DNA of 64,000 nucleotides from contig NZ_JADFFM010000002.1 in NCBI RefSeq assembly GCF_015221995.1, forward strand, positions 434,001 through 498,000. The letters are read 5' to 3'. The DNA comes from Mucilaginibacter boryungensis (GTDB taxonomy: Bacteria > Bacteroidota > Bacteroidia > Sphingobacteriales > Sphingobacteriaceae). Positions 7,747-16,941 of the stretch are shown piece by piece. The translations under genes were made by a program, and so were the position numbers. Every line of letters begins with the position of its first letter. Position 1 is the stretch's first letter. The notes under the pieces are model-generated. The model saw only the letters and a program-made list of their open reading frames with translations. It made no database searches and was not told where the DNA came from.

Positions 7747-8832
7747 ATGGCAAATGACACGGGGCAACCCGATGTTCCACAACTGAGCTCCACGGAGCAG
7801 ACAGGCGCGGTCGCGATCGTGCTGGGGACTTTTATTTTTTTATTGTTCATCATATTTGCCTGGTGGCCCGCCGATCCCGGGTTAGACCGGAACGCCTCCT
7901 TTGTCAATCGTCCGTTCCACGTACGGCCGGTCAGCGCTCCTGCAACGACTGCGGGCACTGCAGAGGCCGATGCGGCCCAGAAAAAACTTGCGGTACTGAC
8001 AGTTGAGATCACCAAACTGGGTAAACCCACCGATACGGTCGCTAAGAAAACGTTGGAAGCAGACCTTAAGCTACAGAAAGAATTACAGGATAATTTGACC
8101 AAACTAAAAGAAAAAGCGGCTGCTATGAAATTGGTGGGCGTCAAACCGCATTGCACCATACAGTTGGGTAATTTGCTGTTGATCCTGGTGGCAGCCTTTG
8201 GTTTTTTGGGTAATATGATCCATGTCAGTCGTTCACTGACCTATTATATCGGAATGAAGCTGTTCCAGCGGAGCTGGATCGCCTGGTATTTTATCAAGCC
8301 CTTCATGGCTGCCGGGTTGGCGCTCATCGTTTATTTAGCGACCAATAGTTCGGTACCGGCTGCCGGTACCCCGGTCAATCTGTTTACCATCATGCTGACC
8401 GCAGGGTTGACCGGGCTGTTCACCGATGTCGCACTGCAAAAGTTAAAGATCGTTTTCGACGCTCTTGTTTTCGGCGGTCCGAATCCGACCGGGACCCCGC
8501 CGGGCGACGGCAAAGGAGGCGGTGCTGGCGGCAATGGCGGCCCTAACCCCAATGGTGATCCTGCGGCCAAGAAAGTTTCGGTCGACATGAGTAAGGTCGT
8601 TCCGGTCAAGATTGATCCGAAAGCGGTTAACCATGTCAAGATACCAGGCGCGAACCTGGATCCGAAAACGATCGTGGTGACCATCAATGACGAGGTGGTC
8701 GCCAAGCCCAGGGTGACCGCTGCGGACATCAGTTTTGATTACCAGCCAACTGATGCGGCGCTGACGAAGTTCGTTTTGAAAGTGACGGACGGTACCCCCA
8801 ATTTAAAGGAGGAAAAAACATGGGGAGTTTAA
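7747..8832 (+). CDS. Four-helix membrane protein with coiled coil and C-terminal beta domain
   Basis: Not assigned to a known family. The 361-residue protein has membrane segments at about 20-39, 141-160, 181-199 and 210-228. A charged, probably coiled-coil stretch (about 72-128) lies between the first two. A Gly/Pro/Asn-rich linker (about 244-271) leads to a beta-rich C-terminal domain (about 276-361). It opens the cluster and overlaps the patatin-like gene by 13 bases, so the two are translationally coupled and may form a membrane complex. Codon use is GC-rich compared with genes on either side of the cluster. Confidence 0.8.
   Translation: MANDTGQPDVPQLSSTEQTGAVAIVLGTFIFLLFIIFAWWPADPGLDRNASFVNRPFHVRPVSAPATTAGTAEADAAQKKLAVLTVEITKLGKPTDTVAKKTLEADLKLQKELQDNLTKLKEKAAAMKLVGVKPHCTIQLGNLLLILVAAFGFLGNMIHVSRSLTYYIGMKLFQRSWIAWYFIKPFMAAGLALIVYLATNSSVPAAGTPVNLFTIMLTAGLTGLFTDVALQKLKIVFDALVFGGPNPTGTPPGDGKGGGAGGNGGPNPNGDPAAKKVSVDMSKVVPVKIDPKAVNHVKIPGANLDPKTIVVTINDEVVAKPRVTAADISFDYQPTDAALTKFVLKVTDGTPNLKEEKTWGV
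8806..8812 (+). promoter_or_regulatory. Strong Shine-Dalgarno for the patatin-like gene
   Basis: AAGGAGG lies 7 bases before ATG 8820, inside the end of the upstream gene. Strong Shine-Dalgarno sequences are rare in Bacteroidota, so it fixes this start and marks the gene as unusual. Confidence 0.7.
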
Positions 8833-10103
8833 GGTTCGGTATCGCGCTTTCGGGCGGGGGGTATAGAGCGGCGGGGTTTCATCTCGGGACGCTTCGCAAA
8901 GTGAACGAGCTGGGTTTATTGTCAAAAGTTGATGTCTTGTCGACGATCTCAGGTGGTTCGATCACCGGGGCCGTATTTTGTATGACTGACCAGCCTTATG
9001 CCGAATTCGAGGCGGAGATGATCGAAGCGCTTTCCACGAAAAGCGTGATAGGTTATGCCTTGCGTTCCTGGGAATTTGTCCGGACGGTACTGCTGGCCTT
9101 GCTGTTCATTGTTGCCTCGGTCGCTTTGAGTTTTACACATTGGGCACCTTTGGCGGCCGTTCCGATCTTTCTGCTGATTTATATTTTGGTGCGTTTCCAG
9201 TTCCGTTTATTCCCGGCAGGGAAAGTAATAGAACGTGCTTACGACGCGTATTTCTATCATGGTGCCAAATTGCCTGCGCTGAGCTTCGGGCCGAAGATCG
9301 CCATCGGTTCGACCAACTTACAGAGCGCCCGGCCATTTACGTTCTCCAATGATTATATGGGCGATTCCTTTTATACCAAAGCAGAACCGCCGGTTCTTTT
9401 TGTGAACAATGGTTTCCCGGTCGCCCGAGCGGTCATGGCCTCCTCCTGCGTGCCTTTCGCTTTTACGCCGGTGTCTATCGCCCCGGAATTTTTTGCGGAT
9501 CAGGAACAGACAAAAAGGATCGATCCCAAGCTGGTCGATGGCGGGGTGTTCGATAACCAGGGGGTGCATAAACTGACCCAGGAAAAATCCCGTTTCAATT
9601 GTGATATCGTACTGGTGAGCGATGCAGGGAACAAATTGCCTTTCGAACGTGCCTATAACAATACCTTTACCCTGCTACTGCGTACAGTGGATGTCTTTAT
9701 GGCACGGATCAAGAACGTGCAGATAACACAGAACATTTATCAGAATGCCAGCGGGAAAGACATCGCTTATGTTTCTTTGGGGTGGGGCTTGGATAAGCTG
9801 GTCAGCGGCTTTGTAGACAATATGATCGGCGGCAAGATCACAGACGCCTTGACGACGGCACATCGTTTGCCTGCTGCCTGGGTCGCCGATCCAAAAATCT
9901 TTCGGCCAGAGATTACGGCACAGCTGGAGGCTAATTGCCGTTTTGCCGATGCTATCCCTTTGGGTGCAGATCGGCTGGAAGCGATCCGGCAAATCGGCAC
10001 GAACCTCACCTGTTTGAATAAAACCTTGATCGAGGATATGATCAGCCATTCGGCGGCGATGACCGAAATCCAGTTACGATTGTACTGCCCCTCTCTATTT
10101 TAA
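8820..10103 (+). CDS. Patatin-like phospholipase with inserted membrane hairpin
   Basis: A 427-residue lipid acyl hydrolase of the patatin family. The oxyanion motif GGGYRAAGFHLG is at about 12-23. The nucleophile elbow ISGGSITGA places Ser47 as catalytic serine, and the partner aspartate is Asp240 in DGGVFDNQG. Two hydrophobic segments (about 88-104 and 109-125) are inserted after the nucleophile, which would tether the enzyme to the inner membrane. Its substrate is presumably phospholipid. It overlaps the membrane protein upstream and is followed 12 bases later by the metallopeptidase. Patatin enzymes act as toxins or membrane-degrading effectors in several bacterial defence systems; no matching sensor gene is seen here. 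Confidence 0.88.
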   Translation: MGSLRFGIALSGGGYRAAGFHLGTLRKVNELGLLSKVDVLSTISGGSITGAVFCMTDQPYAEFEAEMIEALSTKSVIGYALRSWEFVRTVLLALLFIVASVALSFTHWAPLAAVPIFLLIYILVRFQFRLFPAGKVIERAYDAYFYHGAKLPALSFGPKIAIGSTNLQSARPFTFSNDYMGDSFYTKAEPPVLFVNNGFPVARAVMASSCVPFAFTPVSIAPEFFADQEQTKRIDPKLVDGGVFDNQGVHKLTQEKSRFNCDIVLVSDAGNKLPFERAYNNTFTLLLRTVDVFMARIKNVQITQNIYQNASGKDIAYVSLGWGLDKLVSGFVDNMIGGKITDALTTAHRLPAAWVADPKIFRPEITAQLEANCRFADAIPLGADRLEAIRQIGTNLTCLNKTLIEDMISHSAAMTEIQLRLYCPSLF

Positions 10104-10115
10104 TAGTTGAAGCCC

Positions 10116-12146
10116 ATGAGCAATAGCGCACCTTACCTGATCCGCAAACCTGACCACCGCAAACTGCGGGGTTATGCCTTCGACCCTTCCCTATCTTTAA
10201 AGATGGACACGGTCGTGATCAACGAGATCGTTTACAAAGTTTACTGGGAAGAAGGGCTGGAAACAGGGCCTTCAGGCGAATATTTGGAGGTCGTGGATTA
10301 TGACCCTTCAACCGGGAAATTTTATACGGGAGTCGATCTCAACCATCCGCATATCCTGGCGTCCGATGGTTTGGATACGAGTGAAAGCAACCCGATGTTC
10401 CACCAGCAAATGGTGTATGCCGTTGCGATGACAACCATACAGAATTTTGAAAAAGCTTTAGGCAGGCGGGCGATGTGGAGCAATCGTAAAATCGATAATG
10501 AAAAAGGGGCCTATTATAATCAATTCGTCGAAAAACTGCGGATCTACCCGCATGCTTTGCGGGAGGCGAACGCTTATTACAGTCCGCAGAAAAAGGCTTT
10601 GTTGTTCGGTTATTTTTCAGCGAGTCCGGACGATGTAACCCTGCAGATGCCGGGATCGCTGGTCTTTACCTGCCTGAGCCATGATATCGTCGCGCACGAG
10701 ACCAGTCATGCTTTGCTGGATGGGATGCACAGCAGTTATACAACACCGGCCAACCCGGATATGCTGGCCTTTCATGAAGCATTCGCGGATATTGTCGCCC
10801 TTTTCCAGCATTTTACTTTTCCCGACGTGCTCAAGCACCAGATCCGCAAAACCCGAGGTGACCTGGAAAGTCAGAATTTACTGGGCGAACTGGCGCAGGA
10901 ATTTGGCAAGGCGATCGGCCATTATGGCGCGCTGCGGGATGCGATCGGCGGTATCGACCCGGTGACCCGACAGTGGAAGCCGCAGGTACCTGACCCGACG
11001 GCTTATACCAGTACGTTCGAACCGCATGACCGGGGCAGCATTTTGGTGGCGGCCATCTTCGAAGCGTTCTTATCCATCTATAAAAACCGCATCGCTGACC
11101 TGCTGCGGATCTACACCGGCGGAACGGGTATTTTACCGGAGGGGCAGATCCATCCGGATCTGGTGGACCGTTTGGCGGACGAAGCGGCCAAGACCTCCGG
11201 GCATGTCCTGCGGATGTGTATCCGGGCGCTGGATTACTGCCCGCCAACCGATCTGAACTTCGGTGATTATCTGCGCGCACTGATCACAGCGGATGTGGAC
11301 AGTATCCGGGAAGATACACGGGGCTACAGGCTGGCCTTTATCGATGCTTTCCGCAAACGGGGCATCTACCCTACCGGAATCAAGACCCTTTCAGTCGAAA
11401 GCTTGTTGTACAAAGCAGAGAATATACCCACACTCAATTCCTCATTTGATATTCTGGGTGTCTTTTTACGGGAATTTCGGGAAGCAGTTTACTATACGGA
11501 TAACCGTTCTAAGATATTCGAGATCACCAATGCTTTTATCGCTGGCGGCGACACGGGTAATGGCAGGATCATGGGTTTACATCAAAGGATTACGACTAAA
11601 TTCGACGGTTCCGCGGAGTTCGAAAAGCTTACTGGCCTGGTTTTTACCGATGGCTGGCAAGCTTTGGGCATCAAAACATCGAAGGCGCACGGGTTTGAAG
11701 CGCCTTCGTTCAGTATTGATAGCCTTAAACTGGCGAACCGGGTCGGCCCCGATGGCAAGATTATTAACCAGATCGTCCTTACCATGATCCAGCGCAGCGT
11801 CGTGCGTTTTAGCTTCAAAAATCCGGATGACTGGGATTCGGTAACCTTCGCGGGTGTCGATCCGCAGCCTGCGGCCCCCTTTCCGGAGCATTGTTTCGAG
11901 TTCCGGGGGTCCTGCACACTGATCTTTGACCTGGATACCTTGAAGTTAAAGTATGTGATCAGTAAACCGCTGATCGACCTGTCGCAAATGGCGCACGGGG
12001 TCAAGGCGCTGAACGAGGACCGATTAAAAAAGCAGTTCCGATTCATGTGCAACGAAGATAATTTCAATGCTTTCAGTTTATACTTCGGCGATGCTTTCCA
12101 AAGCTCGCCGGCCGAGCCATTCGCCCTTATCCACCAAAGCTGCTAA
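10116..12146 (+). CDS. Gluzincin-type zinc metallopeptidase (M4-like)
   Basis: From ATG 10116 the protein has 676 residues. The zinc site is AHETSHALLDG with HETSH at 194-198. The third ligand is probably Glu221 in FHEAFADIVAL, the thermolysin-like HExxH...E arrangement. No signal peptide is visible, so it appears cytoplasmic or exported by another route. The C-terminal 250 residues are beta-rich and of unknown function. The TTG at 10107 is three codons upstream and less likely. It sits between the patatin-like and MBL-fold genes with almost no spacing, so all three enzymes are probably made together. Confidence 0.85.
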   Translation: MSNSAPYLIRKPDHRKLRGYAFDPSLSLKMDTVVINEIVYKVYWEEGLETGPSGEYLEVVDYDPSTGKFYTGVDLNHPHILASDGLDTSESNPMFHQQMVYAVAMTTIQNFEKALGRRAMWSNRKIDNEKGAYYNQFVEKLRIYPHALREANAYYSPQKKALLFGYFSASPDDVTLQMPGSLVFTCLSHDIVAHETSHALLDGMHSSYTTPANPDMLAFHEAFADIVALFQHFTFPDVLKHQIRKTRGDLESQNLLGELAQEFGKAIGHYGALRDAIGGIDPVTRQWKPQVPDPTAYTSTFEPHDRGSILVAAIFEAFLSIYKNRIADLLRIYTGGTGILPEGQIHPDLVDRLADEAAKTSGHVLRMCIRALDYCPPTDLNFGDYLRALITADVDSIREDTRGYRLAFIDAFRKRGIYPTGIKTLSVESLLYKAENIPTLNSSFDILGVFLREFREAVYYTDNRSKIFEITNAFIAGGDTGNGRIMGLHQRITTKFDGSAEFEKLTGLVFTDGWQALGIKTSKAHGFEAPSFSIDSLKLANRVGPDGKIINQIVLTMIQRSVVRFSFKNPDDWDSVTFAGVDPQPAAPFPEHCFEFRGSCTLIFDLDTLKLKYVISKPLIDLSQMAHGVKALNEDRLKKQFRFMCNEDNFNAFSLYFGDAFQSSPAEPFALIHQSC

Positions 12147-12148
12147 TT

Positions 12149-13615
12149 ATGGAAAAACAAGTCGACCAGATCATACTGCGCACCTACCGGATCGGTACCG
12201 GTGATTGTTTTACTCTGAAATTCCTGAAAAAAGGAACGGTTTCTTTTACCATGATGATCGATTGCGGTTCCTGTAAAGGCGATGGCGATTATTTTAAAAA
12301 ATTCGTCGCGCTCATCAATGACGATCTGAAAAGCAATATCGACCTGCTGGTCATTACCCACGAGCACCTGGACCATATCATTGGTTTTTCCCGCGCCCGT
12401 TCCGAATTCGATAAGATCGCGATTGGGCAGGTCTGGGTTGGCTGGACCGAGGACCCGACCAATGAGCTGGCCGCCACACTCAAAAAGAAATACGGGAAGA
12501 ATGTCGAGTCCCTGAAATCTGCCATCAGCAAGATGAACGGATTTTTAGCGGACCCGGATTATAAAGCGAAGTTCGGCGGGGAGTTCGGTATGGCGCAAAC
12601 TTTAGATGCCAAGCAAAGGTTCGCTGACAGCTTGCAGGAATCACTAGAACTTTATCAGGAACCCTTAGCGGCAGCGGATGGTAGCGGCGCGACAGAAATG
12701 TCGCGTGCGATGGATTTTGTGATGAATGTTCTTCGGGCTAAAAGTGGCCAAGCGCCGTTCTATTGTAAGCCGGGTATACCGGTGCCGGAATTGCCTGGTA
12801 CCGAAGGTATCCGTTTTTATGTACTGGGGCCACCGGAGAGTGAGCTCTCCCTCAAAACGGAAGAGGTCAAGGATGATGTTTACGACAGGAAAACCTCGGT
12901 TGGTGATAACCCCGGTTTCGACATGGCGCTGGCTGGTGTAATGAACGAGGACAGTCTTCCCTTTCTTGATTGTTTCGCCATGGGCGAAACTGAAAATAAA
13001 GCGGCAAAAGAAAAGTTTTTCGGGCAGAAAGAAAACAGCTATCGCAATATCGATTGCGACTGGCTGAACTATGCCGGGAGTTTGGCCATCCGGCTGGAAA
13101 AATACATCAATAATACCAGTTTGGTACTGGCGATCGAATTTACGAGCAGCGGTAAGGTATTGCTTTTCCCGGGCGATGCGCAATCGGGCAATTGGGAGAG
13201 TTGGCATAATCCGGCGTTGAAATGGACTGTGCAAAAGAACGGGCAGGAGATCACCGTGACGGCGAAAGACCTGCTCAAACGCACGGTGTTTTATAAGGTC
13301 GGTCATCATTTGAGCCATAACGGTACGGCTTCGCGGAGCGGGCTTGACCTGATGGAAAGCCCCGAGCTAATGTCCGTCGCCACTTTGGATTACGGGCATA
13401 TCAATACGATCTGGAAAAACACCATGCCTTCGCCGGGGGTGCTCGGTACGCTAATCAGCAAGACCAAAGGCCGGGTGTTCCGAATTGATGAAGCCTTGAT
13501 CCAAACGACCGAAGCGGTCGCGGAAAGAGCCAAATTCACCAATGCCGAAAATGAAGCGTTCGAAAGCTGTTACAAAGTTACCCCTGAGTATATTGAAATG
13601 ACTTTTAACGGCTAA
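12149..13615 (+). CDS. MBL-fold metallo-hydrolase, ComEC-like
   Basis: A 488-residue soluble protein with the metallo-beta-lactamase-fold signature ITHEHLDHIIGF (His71, His73, Asp75, His76). Later ligand-bearing strands are VLLFPGDAQSG and YKVGHHLSHNG. The combination GDCFTLKF...DCGS near the start and the late HH..SHNG motif resembles the ComEC/Rec2-type nuclease branch. A nuclease or phosphodiesterase role is therefore possible but unproven. It begins two bases after the metallopeptidase stop. Confidence 0.87.
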   Translation: MEKQVDQIILRTYRIGTGDCFTLKFLKKGTVSFTMMIDCGSCKGDGDYFKKFVALINDDLKSNIDLLVITHEHLDHIIGFSRARSEFDKIAIGQVWVGWTEDPTNELAATLKKKYGKNVESLKSAISKMNGFLADPDYKAKFGGEFGMAQTLDAKQRFADSLQESLELYQEPLAAADGSGATEMSRAMDFVMNVLRAKSGQAPFYCKPGIPVPELPGTEGIRFYVLGPPESELSLKTEEVKDDVYDRKTSVGDNPGFDMALAGVMNEDSLPFLDCFAMGETENKAAKEKFFGQKENSYRNIDCDWLNYAGSLAIRLEKYINNTSLVLAIEFTSSGKVLLFPGDAQSGNWESWHNPALKWTVQKNGQEITVTAKDLLKRTVFYKVGHHLSHNGTASRSGLDLMESPELMSVATLDYGHINTIWKNTMPSPGVLGTLISKTKGRVFRIDEALIQTTEAVAERAKFTNAENEAFESCYKVTPEYIEMTFNG

Positions 13616-13618
13616 ACT

Positions 13619-14086
13619 ATGAGTAGCTATTACGCTTACGTAGATAAAGTAGATTCGGACGTGCAAGATATTTTCTTGGAGTTCCATTGTCTGCTTATGA
13701 ATACCGCAGGCGGATGGGTCCATCTGCGAAGCCAGCAATTTCGTAATGCCTTAGCGGAAAGCCGGGTACCTGCGATTTCTTTGAAGAGTTCGCTTAAGCG
13801 TTTTCGCGAGCAATTACCGGGCATTGGAGAAGGCCGGGAATCGAACTGGTATGAACTGCATACGAATAAGGAACAGCGTGGTCTGCCCGCTGATCTTTAC
13901 GCGGACGAAAACGCCGCCGGTGACGCGATTTTTGTCGAACGCATTGAACCACTCAGCCCCTTGATCGCTGACTCATTAAAAAACACTAACCAGTTTCGAT
14001 ATTCGAGGTGTTCCTTGTGGCGGGAGCGGCTGCAGCCTGTCGATTGCACAAAGTTACTGATCCTTAACCTATTATGTTTTTTTTAA
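13619..14086 (+). CDS. Unknown protein of the accessory cluster, 155 aa
   Basis: No family is recognised. It starts three bases after the MBL-fold gene stop. The first 120 residues look like a soluble folded protein with an N-terminal helix (VDSDVQDIFLEFHCLLMN) and a segment RFREQLPGIGEGRESNWYEL. The last 20 residues are hydrophobic (CTKLLILNLLCFF) and may be read-through after a local frameshift or a genuine membrane-binding tail. The next gene most likely starts after its stop, at 14116. Confidence 0.65.
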   Translation: MSSYYAYVDKVDSDVQDIFLEFHCLLMNTAGGWVHLRSQQFRNALAESRVPAISLKSSLKRFREQLPGIGEGRESNWYELHTNKEQRGLPADLYADENAAGDAIFVERIEPLSPLIADSLKNTNQFRYSRCSLWRERLQPVDCTKLLILNLLCFF

Positions 14087-14115
14087 AATTTAAAGCACCA
14101 AAGATTTTATCAACT

Positions 14116-16551
14116 ATGAAACGCCTTATACCTGTCTTTGCGCTCTTTTTTTGCCTGGGTTCATGGAATGCTTCCGGGCAGCTCCGCAAACCGGTGATCG
14201 TTTCCGTCAATATCAGCGGTACTGTGCTAGCAGCAGATGCTTCAAGTTCCGGGATACCGTTCGACGAAGCGTTTGTCATGGCCGGTTCGGCGACAGGTAT
14301 TGAAAAGATAGAGTTGACCTACCGGATCGATCCCCGAAACGCAAATTACAGCCGGTGGTACGCCATTGGACTTAAAGTGAAAGGGAAACGATATAAGATC
14401 ACTGGAGACAAGGACGGTATCGATTGGGCGACCAAAAATGACTCCTTATACATTACCGTCAATGAAAGCGACTTTGGCTATACCGGAAAACACAACGTCA
14501 AGTTTACCATCAAAGAGAAAGGAAGCGCTGGTACGGGGGATGAATATACTTATCAAAATTATACCTTGGTTAAAACCGCGGTAACGCCTCCGATAAGCTG
14601 CAGTTTTATCGAATCTCCCCATTATTATCCAAACGTAAATACCATCGGAGCCGATGGTTTTACAAGGGTTCCCGAGGTGTGGAACCGTCCTGACGATGCA
14701 ACGGCCACTTTCTCGTTAAATGCCGGGCCATTACACGATAACTTGAAATACAATTTCCGTTTCCGGGTCTACCTGGCCAATAACATCGGGGCCAAGCAAG
14801 GAGAACTGGCCGCAAAGATCGTGGCCTTACTGAAGACACAGATTACCTTTGAGACGATCAACAAACGCCAGGGGATCGATAATGCAGCTCTTGGTCAGGC
14901 CGCAACGGCTGTCATACGTACTTATACCGATAAACGTGGTGATCTGGTCATGGGTGATCAAAAGCCACTGCTGATCGATCTTACTCAAACCCCTTTCAAG
15001 GAATTGAAAACGCAGCTCGCTTTATCATCTGATCGGGTGGCGCGGCTTAAAGCTGCTAAACAGGAAAGTATCGACCGTTTACTCAAGAAAATCGATGCCT
15101 TTTTGCCGGGTGCAGCTTTGTCGGCTTACCAAGGCTTATCCGACGACATTACGGATATCAGCAAGGGTACCGCGGTGTTAACGCCTGATGCCAAAAAAAT
15201 ATGGAATGCGGCGGTACCTGGTTTCACCTGCAAATTAAGTGATATCGCCACAACAGTCGCTGATGGCACTAAGGTCCTCGATGTGATCAAAGGCGATAAA
15301 AAGATCAACCCTGACGGTACGCTTGCAAACACCGGGCCCGGTGCGGTCGATCCGGCATCCATTTCCGCCTTATGGTTTTTTTGTCAGACGATCTCTGCCA
15401 ACGAAATGCTGGCAACCTATGGTAGAGGCTCCCCTAAACCGCTTTTCCTGACCACTGGATTCCATCGGTTCAAGGGCTATATGGAAGTCCTGTCCGCTGC
15501 GGCATCGACTGGCGATACGGAATCGCTCAAACAGATCGCCAAAGAAATGTCCACCGCGTCGCCTGGCTTACTGAATGACCCGGGATCCCCTATCACGGTC
15601 AAATTGGATCAGGCCATTGCCAAAACAAATTTATCGGACGCTACCAAAAATTTACTGGACCAGCCACTCAACGCATCGATCCCAGACTATAAGGCGATGA
15701 CGGTACTGGATGCCCTTACGCTACTGGATAATGGTTTTGCGAACCCAAATATCTTTGCCGCATTGATCAATGGCAGCGGCAAGATCAGCGGAACGTTTAA
15801 ATCCATTGAGCCCACGGTGGACGGGCAAGTCAGCATTCCGTCGCTACAAGTACTGAACAGCATTTTTAGTTTACTGGACACCAAAGCTTTTTTTGGGGAT
15901 GCTGCACATCCGGGTCAACTTTTTAGTCCGGTTATGCATACTGACCTGATCGCCAACCGCTTGTTTTACTATTTAGCGAAATTGAACGCTATCGCACCGG
16001 AGTTGCAGGACTACACGACATTCAATGATCAGTTCGCCCGCCTGATGGCCGATACTTATATTAAAAAAACTTATCTGCTAAGCGGCGCGTCGATCGCCGA
16101 CCAAAACGTTGATGCGAATAAAAATCTGTATGTTGGTGTCGATATCGGGATGGGTAATGCTTTTGGCATTAATACTTTTTTCGTACATGAAGGGCTTAAT
16201 ATTTACCTCAGTCCGATCAACAGGAATGCGTCCATTTCTTCACTCCATGGCTGGGACCGGATCCGAAAAACCTTTAGTCTTTTCGTGGGACTTACACAAA
16301 CTATCTCTGCCAGCAATGTCAACGATCGCTACTCGAATCTTTTTAATGACGGCGGATTTAAGACCAGCGCTTTGTTTGGCATCGGTTGGCGCTTTAGTAC
16401 CCTGGCGCGGTTGAATTTCGCTGGCCTGGTTTACCGGGAAAAGAGTCTGAACCCGTTGGTCACCTCGACACAGGTCAAGGTCGCACCTGCGGTAACTTTA
16501 GCGATCGATATCGCGCTTGGGAAATTGATCAAATCTTTATCTACATTATAA
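14116..16551 (+). CDS. Large exported protein with barrel-like C-terminus
   Basis: ATG 14116 gives 811 residues starting with a Sec signal peptide (MKRLIPVFALFFCLGSWNAS, then GQ). A start at 14074 would place a spurious 14-residue leader before it. Residues about 25-150 are beta-rich, the middle (about 240-600) is mostly helical, and the last 170 or so residues form repeated amphipathic strands (NLYVGVDIGMGNAFG, then ALFGIGWRFSTLARLNFAGL). That pattern is compatible with an outer-membrane beta-barrel. No known family is recognised. It is the likely envelope component of the cluster. Confidence 0.75.
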   Translation: MKRLIPVFALFFCLGSWNASGQLRKPVIVSVNISGTVLAADASSSGIPFDEAFVMAGSATGIEKIELTYRIDPRNANYSRWYAIGLKVKGKRYKITGDKDGIDWATKNDSLYITVNESDFGYTGKHNVKFTIKEKGSAGTGDEYTYQNYTLVKTAVTPPISCSFIESPHYYPNVNTIGADGFTRVPEVWNRPDDATATFSLNAGPLHDNLKYNFRFRVYLANNIGAKQGELAAKIVALLKTQITFETINKRQGIDNAALGQAATAVIRTYTDKRGDLVMGDQKPLLIDLTQTPFKELKTQLALSSDRVARLKAAKQESIDRLLKKIDAFLPGAALSAYQGLSDDITDISKGTAVLTPDAKKIWNAAVPGFTCKLSDIATTVADGTKVLDVIKGDKKINPDGTLANTGPGAVDPASISALWFFCQTISANEMLATYGRGSPKPLFLTTGFHRFKGYMEVLSAAASTGDTESLKQIAKEMSTASPGLLNDPGSPITVKLDQAIAKTNLSDATKNLLDQPLNASIPDYKAMTVLDALTLLDNGFANPNIFAALINGSGKISGTFKSIEPTVDGQVSIPSLQVLNSIFSLLDTKAFFGDAAHPGQLFSPVMHTDLIANRLFYYLAKLNAIAPELQDYTTFNDQFARLMADTYIKKTYLLSGASIADQNVDANKNLYVGVDIGMGNAFGINTFFVHEGLNIYLSPINRNASISSLHGWDRIRKTFSLFVGLTQTISASNVNDRYSNLFNDGGFKTSALFGIGWRFSTLARLNFAGLVYREKSLNPLVTSTQVKVAPAVTLAIDIALGKLIKSLSTL

Positions 16552-16558
16552 TAAAATC

Positions 16559-16933
16559 ATGTCAGCAGTCAACATCACGATCGTATCCCAGGGCGGACCT
16601 GTTCAGTTAGCTTATCCCGCCGGTTCAAAGAAAGGCTCCAGCACCAATATCGATCTACAGGTAAAAGTAGCCGTAGACCCTTCCGACGAGGTGCCCAAGG
16701 TGCTCGCCACGCTAAATTTACCTCCAGGCCATTTTACTTTCAGTAATGGCAGGCGTAAAATAACTTCGCTTTTGGGTAAATTGGCGGATGGTGATGAAGC
16801 GACCATTTCCTTTTCGGTCAATTGTGATACAGATGACCCAAGTGACCAAATGGCGATGCAGGCAGCTGTGCAGGATAAGTTCGACCAGCCAACCACACCG
16901 GCAGACTTGGTCTACAATGTCGTAAAAATATAA
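16559..16933 (+). CDS. Small beta-rich protein of the accessory cluster, 124 aa
   Basis: No signal peptide or named domain. The sequence alternates hydrophobic and polar residues (NITIVSQGGPVQLAYPAG, then IDLQVKVAV and ATISFSVNCD) as in an immunoglobulin-like sandwich. It ends in VYNVVKI. It lies seven bases after the large exported protein and eight before the Ig-repeat lipoprotein, so it belongs to the same transcript. A structural or adaptor role is conceivable. Confidence 0.7.
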   Translation: MSAVNITIVSQGGPVQLAYPAGSKKGSSTNIDLQVKVAVDPSDEVPKVLATLNLPPGHFTFSNGRRKITSLLGKLADGDEATISFSVNCDTDDPSDQMAMQAAVQDKFDQPTTPADLVYNVVKI

Positions 16934-16941
16934 CAGAAACT

